Below are positions 35,027 to 43,062 of a DNA stretch of 64,000 nt, piece after piece (the first letter of the stretch is position 1; each line of letters starts with the position of its first letter). The notes beneath the pieces are model-generated. The model was not told the origin of the DNA. It saw only the letters and a program-made list of their open reading frames with translations, and made no database searches. Made by a program: the position numbers and the translations under genes. The stretch is from Clostridiales bacterium (GTDB lineage: Bacteria > Bacillota > Clostridia > Saccharofermentanales > Saccharofermentanaceae), in assembly GCA_017962145.1 (NCBI GenBank), contig JAGCVX010000010.1, positions 1 to 64,000 on the forward strand, written 5' to 3'.

Positions 35027-36877
35027 ATGAAAAAGGGAAAAGAAACGAAATTATCTTATGAGATCGCAAAAGTGATGCTGCTTCTTTCTGCAAGCGGCAT
35101 GCTCTTTATGCCTTTGAGCGCTTGCTCGAAAGATGAGTCCATCGCAACCCCGCCGCTGGCAGACGATGGCGGCAAATATCCGGGAGAACGAAGCAGCGTA
35201 AACTGGGACGATGTCGTCGCGCCGACATATGTGGCGCAGACGCCGGAGTCTATGGAACTTCACGATTTTGATCTCAGCTATTTTGTCGGCATCAGTGATA
35301 TACTCAACGCATACTATGTGTACGATGATCCGACCCAGTTTTATACGAACTGGCCGTCCGAGGGCCTGTATTACCCGACAGAAGCCGATTACACCATCGC
35401 TTCCGACAGTTACCGTGACTGTATCGAGTACCTCAAAGGGTTTGACCGTACCCAGTTAACCGATGAAGATCTCCGTCTTCTCGATGACATGATCTTTGAC
35501 TTTTCGTGCCGCGAGGAAGTGTACAAATACTACTATTACCTGCCGCAGTTTTTCCCCAGAGGCGGCATACAGGTGACCTATCCGCTTCTGACGTCTCTGA
35601 TCCAGTTTACGAGCAAGTCGGATGTCGAAAGGTATTTTCTGATCCTGGAAGACTATGGTGACTACTTTGCGAAAGCTGTCGAGACTGAAAAGAGCAGAAG
35701 CGCCATGGGCATCGGATGGGGAGATGAGCATCTTGATCAGATCATCGCAGACTGCCAGACGATCCTCGACAATAAAGCTACCGGTTTTATGAAGACGACA
35801 TTTGAAAGCCGCCTTGGTGCCCTGCATCTTTCGCAGCAGGAGACGGAGGATTACCTGGCCAGAAACCAGGAACTTCTGGATACTGTCGTATATCCGGCTT
35901 TTGAAATGATGGTAACCGAGCTTACGGCCTTAAAAGGTACCGGATCGGATTCTGTGTATCTGGCTTCTACCCCGGAAGGAAAAGCATTTTACGAGGCATA
36001 CTTCCGCATGAACGCCGGCGTGGATCTTTCTGTTGATGAATGCACCAGGATCCTGCAGGACAAGATCGATGCGATCTATGCGGAATACGAACCCCGCTGG
36101 GTGACACGCGGGAGTTACTTCACTTTCGGTGACATGGAGTTCCAGGAGGCCTGGGACTGGTGTGAGAGATTCACGAGAGATCATTTCCCGGAGATCCTCA
36201 ACAACGAGGTTTCTGTTTACGAAGTGCCAAAGGACTTCAGTGATTCCATGCAGCCGGCGACGTACTACGTGTCTCCGATCGACAAGTTTACCAAGCACTC
36301 CGTATGGGTCAATACCGGACTTGTTGAGGATGACCTTTATGACATGTTTACTCTCATCTCGCACGAGATGTATCCCGGACATCTGTATCAGCATCAGTAT
36401 CAGGCAGAAAACCTCAACAACTACTATCAGGCATTTGCGGCCAGCCTGCCATATGCGGAAGGATGGGCACAGTATTCCGAGTGGATCATGATCCACTACG
36501 CGCCTTTTGACCAGGAGATGGCCGAGAACGCATGGATGGGACAGACGCTTTATTCCACGCTGATCGCGGCACGTCTTTCCATCGGAATCGAGTACGAAGG
36601 TTGGAGCTATAGCGACTGTCTTGCATACATCGAGAAATACGACCAGGATGACACGGTCATGCAGGATTACTGGACACACATCACTTCCTCGCAATGCTAC
36701 GCGGTAGAGTATGCGATGGGCTATATTTTCACCGAGCAGATCCTTGATCATGCGCTTGAAGAACTCGACGGTAAAGTAGCGCCGGAGGAGATCTACAAAG
36801 CTTACCTGGATCTGGGTTGTGCGCCCTTTGAAGTACTGGAAAAATACATGAACGAATACATTGATGAGAATAAGTAG
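35027..36877 (+). CDS. DUF885 lipoprotein, second paralogue
   Basis: 616 residues. Signal peptide with lipobox LSAC (Cys 33), then a short linker without the Lys-run of its neighbour, then DUF885 with motif HEMYPGH near residue 446 and EGWAQYSEW about 35 residues later. Overall similarity to the gene at 32746 is clear (FYEAYFRMNAGVDLSVDE versus FYERYFQYRSGTSLTVDE), so this is a diverged tandem copy. The start is ATG 35027; GGTGG just upstream is too close to act as SD, and an ATG three codons earlier is possible. Confidence 0.8.
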   Translation: MKKGKETKLSYEIAKVMLLLSASGMLFMPLSACSKDESIATPPLADDGGKYPGERSSVNWDDVVAPTYVAQTPESMELHDFDLSYFVGISDILNAYYVYDDPTQFYTNWPSEGLYYPTEADYTIASDSYRDCIEYLKGFDRTQLTDEDLRLLDDMIFDFSCREEVYKYYYYLPQFFPRGGIQVTYPLLTSLIQFTSKSDVERYFLILEDYGDYFAKAVETEKSRSAMGIGWGDEHLDQIIADCQTILDNKATGFMKTTFESRLGALHLSQQETEDYLARNQELLDTVVYPAFEMMVTELTALKGTGSDSVYLASTPEGKAFYEAYFRMNAGVDLSVDECTRILQDKIDAIYAEYEPRWVTRGSYFTFGDMEFQEAWDWCERFTRDHFPEILNNEVSVYEVPKDFSDSMQPATYYVSPIDKFTKHSVWVNTGLVEDDLYDMFTLISHEMYPGHLYQHQYQAENLNNYYQAFAASLPYAEGWAQYSEWIMIHYAPFDQEMAENAWMGQTLYSTLIAARLSIGIEYEGWSYSDCLAYIEKYDQDDTVMQDYWTHITSSQCYAVEYAMGYIFTEQILDHALEELDGKVAPEEIYKAYLDLGCAPFEVLEKYMNEYIDENK

Positions 36878-36938
36878 TCAAATTGTCATAAAAATGTAGG
36901 AAAAAAATACCCTGAAGCGCTTGTATGAAAAGACATTA

Positions 36939-36947
36939 TGTTATAAT
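36939..36947 (+). promoter_or_regulatory. Extended -10 promoter of the PP2C-like gene
   Basis: TGT-TATAAT (hexamer 36942-36947), 46 bases before the ATG. A CTTGTA 16 bases upstream may be the -35. Confidence 0.6.
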
Positions 36948-36993
36948 TAACAGGAAGTAGTGGGTTTCCCCATAATTTGGAGGCGCTTAAAAT

Positions 36994-39900
36994 ATGGCAA
37001 AGCAGACTCGTCTTGCAACTACTTTGACTGCAAGATATTTTCCTACAGCAGAATTAACAGATGCCTTTTACATGGATGGTCGCGTTACCAGCAAGACCAC
37101 TGCAAGATCCGCAGATCTGACTAACGATAAAGAGGACAGAGGCTTTTTCTTCTCTGTATTTTCCCATCAGACAAACCCTGATTACGATCCGAATACACTT
37201 CCCCCGTATGAGCCGGTACTCCGCCGCCTCGGTACTGAACTGAAGTCCGGAAGAAGATCTCTGGACGACCAGATCGGCGAGATGGTCAATACCGCTGTTT
37301 CCATCACCGGAAGAATGAAGATCCAGCAGGACAATAACCGCGCACCTTTCTTTGCAGGTGTGATGGTCAAGGACGCCGAGGCATTTGCGATCACGATCGG
37401 CAAGGGCCTGGCATTCCTCTATCGTGACGACACACTCTATCCTATGACGGCAACGGATATCCGCATCGATGCGATCAATACCCAGCGCCAGAAAGTGGAT
37501 AATTTCTATAACTTCTGCGCAACGAAGACCGCGCCGGCTCTTTGCTCCAACATCGCCCAGCTGAAACTGGATGACTGCATCATCCTCTGCAACCGCGAAG
37601 TATACGAAGCACTGGGTCAGCAGGAACTCCTGCGTATCCTTTACGATGCAGAGGACCAGAGTGATGCGGCCAGCGTAGTTATCACAGAGGCCGCAGCGAA
37701 GCTTCCGGGCGTACCGCTGCAGTTCATGATCTCGTTTGTTGAAGACATTACATCCAGCGACCGTGGCGGATTCTTCGGATTCGGAAGAAAGAAGAAGAAG
37801 GAAGTCGAAGTCGAGGAAGATTACGATATCTCTGCTCCGATCCCGCTGGATTCTCCGAAGCCTGCCGAGCCGGCAGCCGTTCCGAAGGACGCGATGCTCT
37901 TTGGTGATGAGAAAGCTCCCGAAAAGAGCGCAGCTGAATCCGTCGCGAAGGATGCCGTGAAGGCCGCAGATACAGCAGTAACAGGTGCAGGCGCAGCAGC
38001 AGGTGCCGTAGCCGCAGGTGCTGCCGTTGCCGGAACTGTCGCAGCCGGTGCAGCTGCAGAAAAGGCCGCTGAAGGTGCAGCCGCAGCGAAGACTGCCGCT
38101 GATTCCGTCAGTGCCGCGATCAATACTCCGATACCGGAACCGCCGCTTTCTTTCGGTGATGTCAGCGATCTGATGAAGACAGACGCGACTTCCGCAAAGC
38201 CGGCAGAAACCGAGAAGACGGCAGAGGTCAAAGAAGAAGCAGATCTTGAAGCCACGAAGGTCGTACCTTTCGTGAACAGCTTTGATAAGGCCGCCGCGGA
38301 GCTCGATGCAGCAACCGCGCCGAAGGCAGCAGAAACTGCGGTTTCTGACAGTCCTTTCGTACAGCCGAAAGAAGTACCGGCTGAGCCGAAGCCGGCCGAG
38401 CCTTTCGTAGCCGTTAAGAACGACGAGAATCCGTTCTTTAAGGCTGCCGTACAGGCACAGAAGATGGAAGACGCCCCGAGTTCGAGAGAAGACAATGTAT
38501 CTTTCGACCTGGGTGCTGATGAAGATAAGAAGGATGACGGTGCTCCGCTTCTGATCGGTGACGATCTGTTCGGCGATGCTCCGAAGTCCGATGCAGCCAA
38601 AGCAGAGCAGGTCTCCGATGCTTCCGCCGAAAAGAAGGAAGAAACGGGATCCGCTGCGGAGACAGATGAGGATGCCCCGCTTGTCTTCGAAGCAGACAGG
38701 GAGGTGAAGTCACCTGTGAAAGATGAATCTGATTTGTCCAATGACCCTAAAGAGTTCGATGAGACTCCACTGTTCTTTGGAGACGCTGAGCCTTCGGCTG
38801 AAGAGAAATACGAGACTCATGAAGCTTACCCGTCAGACTATGAGCAGAAGCCGCAGGAAGAGATCCCGGAGAGCTCCGATGATTTCGTGATCCCGTTCGC
38901 TTCCAGCGATATGCCTGCAAATGCTTCCGGTTCGGCAGACGATATTCCGGAAATGCCGATCTATGAAGCACCGACATATACACCGCCTACGTATCCGACA
39001 AACAGCGATACACCGGTCGGCTATGAAGAGACAGGCGTATATGCAAGAGGTTCTTACACAGTAGATGAGGATGAGGCCGCTCCGTCGATCTCACCTTTCG
39101 TAGATGCGACTCCGGTATCTCCTTTCGTTACCGGTTCCCAGCCGTCTTTCGGCGAGAGTGCTTCCAGTGAGATGGAACTCCCGCAGCAGGACGAAGGCAT
39201 GTATGCACAGCCGGAAGCCATCCCGGAATACGAAGCTCCGGAAGAAGGTTTCGCTGCTACTCCTGCAGAAGACTATCCGTCTTTCGTAGAAGCCGCTGAA
39301 CCGCATTACGATGTAAATAATCCGCCGCCGGCTGTTGCCGACCTGTTCGATATGGACACTCCGTCCGCATACGATCCGGACAGCGCTTCGATCACAGCCG
39401 CTCCTGCCGCAGCACCGTCCGCGGTACCGCCGTATATGCAGCAGTCCGCTGTACGTCCGGGCTCTGTTCCGGGTGTATCCAGACGTCCTCAGGGATCTCC
39501 GTCCCGTCCGGGCGGCCGTCCGAATGCCCAGCCGGCAAGACGCCGTATGGATGCGATCGACGATGGATTTGACAGTGGAGACGGTCAGGGCACAAGCTAT
39601 CTGCCGTATGTTCTGGCAGCCGTTTCGGTAATCTGCCTGATCATCATCATCGCACTGATCGCCAAGTCCTGCGGTGACAGCAAGTCCAAGAAGAAGACGA
39701 AAGATACTGACGATACAAATATCACGGATGTTTCCGGCGATATTACGGATGATTCTACAGAGACCACACCGGAGACCACACCTGCGGTCACCACACCGGA
39801 TCCGGTTTCTTCCACTGATCCGATCGGTGTTTATACCTTCTCGGATAAGACAGGCTGCCGCACATGGTGGGATCTGTTCTACAACGTATATGGCATCAAG

Positions 39901-40023
39901 ATCGATTCTGAGACCGATGCCCGCGTCACAACGATCCTGACATACAATGGTCTGGATACTTCCTATGTACCGAAGGCCGGAGAGACGATCAAGCTTCCGC
40001 CGGCGGCTATGATCCAGGCATAA
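36994..40023 (+). CDS. PP2C-like domain / disordered linker / TM / LysM-like protein
   Basis: 1009 residues. Residues 20-255 resemble a PP2C phosphatase (GEMVNTAVSITG, then VMVKDAEAFAITIGKGLAFLYRDDTLYPMTATD), but the Asp residues that bind metal in PP2C are not seen, so it is probably a pseudophosphatase. Residues 265-865 are low-complexity, rich in Ala, Pro, Glu and Asp. They include an Ala/Gly stretch (about 325-375) and repeated short motifs (FGD, PFV). A TM helix lies at about 871-890. The outer C terminus (about 940-1009) has a LysM-like pattern (GVYTFSDKTGCRTWWDLFYNVYG...LTYNGL). It may link cytoplasmic signalling with the wall. SD is TTTGGAGG. Confidence 0.65.
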   Translation: MAKQTRLATTLTARYFPTAELTDAFYMDGRVTSKTTARSADLTNDKEDRGFFFSVFSHQTNPDYDPNTLPPYEPVLRRLGTELKSGRRSLDDQIGEMVNTAVSITGRMKIQQDNNRAPFFAGVMVKDAEAFAITIGKGLAFLYRDDTLYPMTATDIRIDAINTQRQKVDNFYNFCATKTAPALCSNIAQLKLDDCIILCNREVYEALGQQELLRILYDAEDQSDAASVVITEAAAKLPGVPLQFMISFVEDITSSDRGGFFGFGRKKKKEVEVEEDYDISAPIPLDSPKPAEPAAVPKDAMLFGDEKAPEKSAAESVAKDAVKAADTAVTGAGAAAGAVAAGAAVAGTVAAGAAAEKAAEGAAAAKTAADSVSAAINTPIPEPPLSFGDVSDLMKTDATSAKPAETEKTAEVKEEADLEATKVVPFVNSFDKAAAELDAATAPKAAETAVSDSPFVQPKEVPAEPKPAEPFVAVKNDENPFFKAAVQAQKMEDAPSSREDNVSFDLGADEDKKDDGAPLLIGDDLFGDAPKSDAAKAEQVSDASAEKKEETGSAAETDEDAPLVFEADREVKSPVKDESDLSNDPKEFDETPLFFGDAEPSAEEKYETHEAYPSDYEQKPQEEIPESSDDFVIPFASSDMPANASGSADDIPEMPIYEAPTYTPPTYPTNSDTPVGYEETGVYARGSYTVDEDEAAPSISPFVDATPVSPFVTGSQPSFGESASSEMELPQQDEGMYAQPEAIPEYEAPEEGFAATPAEDYPSFVEAAEPHYDVNNPPPAVADLFDMDTPSAYDPDSASITAAPAAAPSAVPPYMQQSAVRPGSVPGVSRRPQGSPSRPGGRPNAQPARRRMDAIDDGFDSGDGQGTSYLPYVLAAVSVICLIIIIALIAKSCGDSKSKKKTKDTDDTNITDVSGDITDDSTETTPETTPAVTTPDPVSSTDPIGVYTFSDKTGCRTWWDLFYNVYGIKIDSETDARVTTILTYNGLDTSYVPKAGETIKLPPAAMIQA

Positions 40024-40046
40024 GCCACAAACCATGAAGTTGAATC

Positions 40047-40079
40047 GGGGCTGTCCAAAAGGGCAGCCTCTTTCATTTT
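40047..40079 (+). terminator. Terminator after the PP2C-like gene
   Basis: Stem GGGGCTGTCC with GGGCAGCCTC (two G-T pairs) around AAAA, followed by TTTCATTTT. Confidence 0.7.
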
Positions 40080-40177
40080 CCTCCGAATAAAAATCATTTG
40101 GTGTTTCTGCCTGTCATTTTGTTTGCAAAGGCGTAAAGAAAAGAGGTTTTTTCGATAAATTGCCGAAAATGTAAAAG

Positions 40178-40206
40178 ACCGCATTTATCTACTAGAAAAA
40201 TGCGGT
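40178..40206 (+). promoter_or_regulatory. Inverted repeat upstream of the serine-synthesis pair
   Basis: ACCGCATTT (40178-40186) and AAATGCGGT (40198-40206), a perfect 9-bp inverted repeat with an 11-base centre, 60 bases before the aminotransferase. A TACAAT-like -10 follows at 40216-40221. It could be an operator or an mRNA hairpin. Confidence 0.4.
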
Positions 40207-40263
40207 AATTGCGTCTACAATAGTACGGTACGTAATTATATATATTACATGGAGGAATTGATG

Positions 40264-41361
40264 ATGAGTACGCATAAGAAACTTTTCATTCCGGGCCCGA
40301 CAGAAGTCCGCACCGAAGTACTGGAAAAGATGTCTACGCCGATGATCGGCCACCGTACCAAAGATGCTTCCGCCCTGCAGCAGGGTATCTCCGAGAAGCT
40401 TCAGAAGGTTATGGGGACACAGAACACGATTATTCTTTCCACTTCATCAGGCAGCGGTCTCATGGAGGGTGCGGTTCGATGTTTCACCGCGAAAAAGGCA
40501 GCAATCTTCTCCATCGGAGCATTTGGTGAGCGCTGGTATAAGATGGCGACTTCAAACGGTGTTCCTGCAGATATTTTCCGTTCCGAGTTGGGACAGATCA
40601 CAACACCTGAGATGGTAGACGAGGCTCTGTCTTCCGGCGAGTACGACATGATCACCATCACACATAACGAGACTTCCACAGGTATTCACAATCCTGTTGG
40701 TGAGATCTCCAAGGTCCTCAAGGCGAAGTATCCGGATGTCATCCTCTGCGTGGATACAGTAAGTTCCATGTGCGGTGACTTTATTCCGGTTGACGAGTGG
40801 GGCATCGACGTCTGCATCACTTCTACACAGAAGTGCCTGGGCCTGCCTCCGGGAATGGCGATCGCCGCAGTTTCCGACCGTGCGCTCGAAAAGGCAAAGA
40901 CGATCCCGAACCGTGGTCTTTACTTTGACTATGTTGAACTGGCCAAGTTCGTTCACGAAAAGCCGTTCCAGTATCCGTCCACTCCTTCTGAGTCCCACAT
41001 GTTCGCACTGGATTACCAGCTCGACTGCATCCTGGCAGAAGGCATGGAGAACCGTTACAAGAGACACTGTGAGATGGCAGAGCTCGTTCGTGACTGGGCA
41101 AGAAAGAACGCGGAGCTCTACTCCGATCCGAACAACCTGTCCGTTACAGTTACATGTATCAAGAACACACTGGGCATCCCGTTTGCCGAGATCAACAAGA
41201 AGATGGGCGAGAGAGGTTATCTCCTGTCCGGCGGCTACGGTGCACTGAAAGAAACCACATTCCGTATCGCACATATGGCAGATATGACTGTGGACGATAT
41301 CAAAGAGATGCTTAAGAATCTCGACGAAGTTATTGCTGAGTTGAAGGCTCAGAACGCATAA
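40264..41361 (+). CDS. Class V aminotransferase (probable phosphoserine aminotransferase)
   Basis: 365 residues, alanine-glyoxylate/serine-pyruvate aminotransferase family. It starts KLFIPGPTEV and has the PLP lysine in TSTQKCLGLPPG near residue 189, and a CVDTVSSMCGDFIPVDEWGIDV segment before it. Being 20 bases upstream of serA, it probably makes phosphoserine from 3-phosphohydroxypyruvate, as such class V enzymes do in many Clostridia and archaea in place of SerC. GGAGG lies 8 bases before ATG 40264; an ATG one codon earlier is also possible. Confidence 0.82.
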   Translation: MSTHKKLFIPGPTEVRTEVLEKMSTPMIGHRTKDASALQQGISEKLQKVMGTQNTIILSTSSGSGLMEGAVRCFTAKKAAIFSIGAFGERWYKMATSNGVPADIFRSELGQITTPEMVDEALSSGEYDMITITHNETSTGIHNPVGEISKVLKAKYPDVILCVDTVSSMCGDFIPVDEWGIDVCITSTQKCLGLPPGMAIAAVSDRALEKAKTIPNRGLYFDYVELAKFVHEKPFQYPSTPSESHMFALDYQLDCILAEGMENRYKRHCEMAELVRDWARKNAELYSDPNNLSVTVTCIKNTLGIPFAEINKKMGERGYLLSGGYGALKETTFRIAHMADMTVDDIKEMLKNLDEVIAELKAQNA

Positions 41362-41381
41362 GAATTGGGAGGAACACAAAA

Positions 41382-42986
41382 ATGAAGATTTTAGTTGCAG
41401 AAAAGATCGCAGCAGATGCTATCCAGTATCTGAAGGATGAAGGTTTTGAAGTAGACGAGAGATTAGGTTGCTCCCAGGACGAGATCAAGGGTTTTATCGG
41501 TGATTACGATGCACTTATCGTACGTTCCGTAACTCAGGTCAACAAGGACCTTCTGGCAAACGCAAAGAACCTCAAGGTAGTAGGCCGTGCCGGTAACGGT
41601 ATCGACAACATCGATGTTGCAGCCTGCACCGAGAAGGGCATCATCGCAGTCAATACTCCGGAAGCCAACATCATGGCAGCCGGTGAGCTCGCTGTTGCAC
41701 ATGCGTTCTCCATCTTCAGAAATCTCTGCCACGCAAATGAGGCAGCTCATAACGACGATTTCCGTCGTGCCCAGATGATCGGTAACGAGCTCGAAGGCAA
41801 GACCGCCGGTATCATCGGTCTCGGCCGTATCGGTTCGATCGTAGCCAGAAAGCTCAAGGGTATCGGTATGACCGTAGTTGCATATGACCCTTATATCCCG
41901 CAGGAGAAGTTTGATACAGTCGGCGTAAAGCGCTGCGCAAAGCTTGAGGATCTCCTTTCTGTAGCAGATCTCATCACATTCCACACTCCGAAGAACAAGG
42001 AGACTGTTGGTATGGTCGGCGCGGAAGAACTGGCAAAGTGCAAGAAGGGCGTTCGTATCGTCAATGCCGCTCGTGGTGGTCTCGTAAATGAGGCTGCTCT
42101 CTACGAAGCACTGAAGTCCGGTCAGGTTGCTGCCGCAGCAATCGACGTATTCGACAAAGAACCGTCTTACGATAAGGCTCCGGGCGAGCAGCAGTATCAG
42201 AACCCGCTTCTGACTCTGCCGAACTGCGTAGTTACACCTCACCTCGGTGCTTCTACTCAGGAAGCAAACCACAACGTTGGTTCTGCGGTTACTTCGCTCG
42301 TTGCAAAGGCACTGCGCGGTGAACTGGTTGCTGCAATCAACATGCCGTCTTTCTCCGGTGATATGGCTGCGATCCGTCCTTATGCAGAGCTTGCTGAAAA
42401 GCTCGGCGGTATCTACTATCAGGCAGAGACCGTTCCGGTTAAGAAGATCGAAGTTGAATTTCGAGGCGCACTTGCCGAGCAGGAGACAGGTATCCTGACA
42501 CTCTCTGTTCTGAAGGGCTTCCTTGCTGCACATTCCGATGGACGTGTAAGCTTCGTAAATGTTCGTCAGGGCGTAGAAGCACACGGTATCGAAGTTGTAG
42601 AGAGCAAGAGCGCACAGTGCGAGCGCTACAGCAGCATGATCGTTGTCAACTTCGTAACTGAAGAAGGCCGTGAGCTTTCTGTTTCCGGTACAGTTGTCGG
42701 CGACGATACACAGATCCTGATCAGCTTCTTCGGTTATCAGGCAGACTTTGCTATGGCTCCGATCGTTGTTGCTATGCAGAACGAAGACAAGCCGGGCATC
42801 ATCGGTAAGATCGCAACCAAGATCGGCGATCACAACATCAACATCAACGCGATGCACTGGGGCGTAAAGCCGGGCTCGAACAAGGCTCAGTCTTTCCTGG
42901 CAGTCAGCGAAGAGCTCAGTGAAGATATCCTTTCCGATCTTCGTGCGATCGATGGCGTGCTCCGTGTAACGCAGCTGCACTTCTGA
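41382..42986 (+). CDS. serA: D-3-phosphoglycerate dehydrogenase
   Basis: 534 residues, the long form of SerA. It has the NAD-binding loop GLGRIGSIVARKLKGIG near residue 146, catalytic region HTPKNKETVG, NAARGGLVNE and HLGASTQEA (catalytic His), an intervening domain (about 320-450), and a C-terminal ACT domain (about 458-534) for feedback by serine. It oxidises 3-phosphoglycerate, the first step of serine synthesis. GGGAGGA lies before ATG. Co-transcribed with the aminotransferase. Confidence 0.92.
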   Translation: MKILVAEKIAADAIQYLKDEGFEVDERLGCSQDEIKGFIGDYDALIVRSVTQVNKDLLANAKNLKVVGRAGNGIDNIDVAACTEKGIIAVNTPEANIMAAGELAVAHAFSIFRNLCHANEAAHNDDFRRAQMIGNELEGKTAGIIGLGRIGSIVARKLKGIGMTVVAYDPYIPQEKFDTVGVKRCAKLEDLLSVADLITFHTPKNKETVGMVGAEELAKCKKGVRIVNAARGGLVNEAALYEALKSGQVAAAAIDVFDKEPSYDKAPGEQQYQNPLLTLPNCVVTPHLGASTQEANHNVGSAVTSLVAKALRGELVAAINMPSFSGDMAAIRPYAELAEKLGGIYYQAETVPVKKIEVEFRGALAEQETGILTLSVLKGFLAAHSDGRVSFVNVRQGVEAHGIEVVESKSAQCERYSSMIVVNFVTEEGRELSVSGTVVGDDTQILISFFGYQADFAMAPIVVAMQNEDKPGIIGKIATKIGDHNININAMHWGVKPGSNKAQSFLAVSEELSEDILSDLRAIDGVLRVTQLHF

Positions 42987-43011
42987 TAAGAAGACCATTA
43001 TTGAACAAACG

Positions 43012-43043
43012 AAAATCCCGTCGCAAATTCGGCGGGATTTTTT
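43012..43043. terminator. Bidirectional terminator between serA and the lipoprotein gene
   Basis: AAAATCCCGTCG with CGGCGGGATTTT (one mismatch) flanked by A-run and T-run, placed between convergent genes. Confidence 0.8.
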
Positions 43044-43062
43044 GATTTATGGATCGTTCAGA

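Noticed and set aside
39963..40184. 73-residue minus frame after the PP2C-like gene
   Set aside because: Covers the terminator and coding end of the PP2C-like gene; no SD or domain.
40080..40263. Riboswitch or T-box before the aminotransferase-serA pair
   Set aside because: Only one simple inverted repeat is found; no T-box core or known riboswitch motif is visible.
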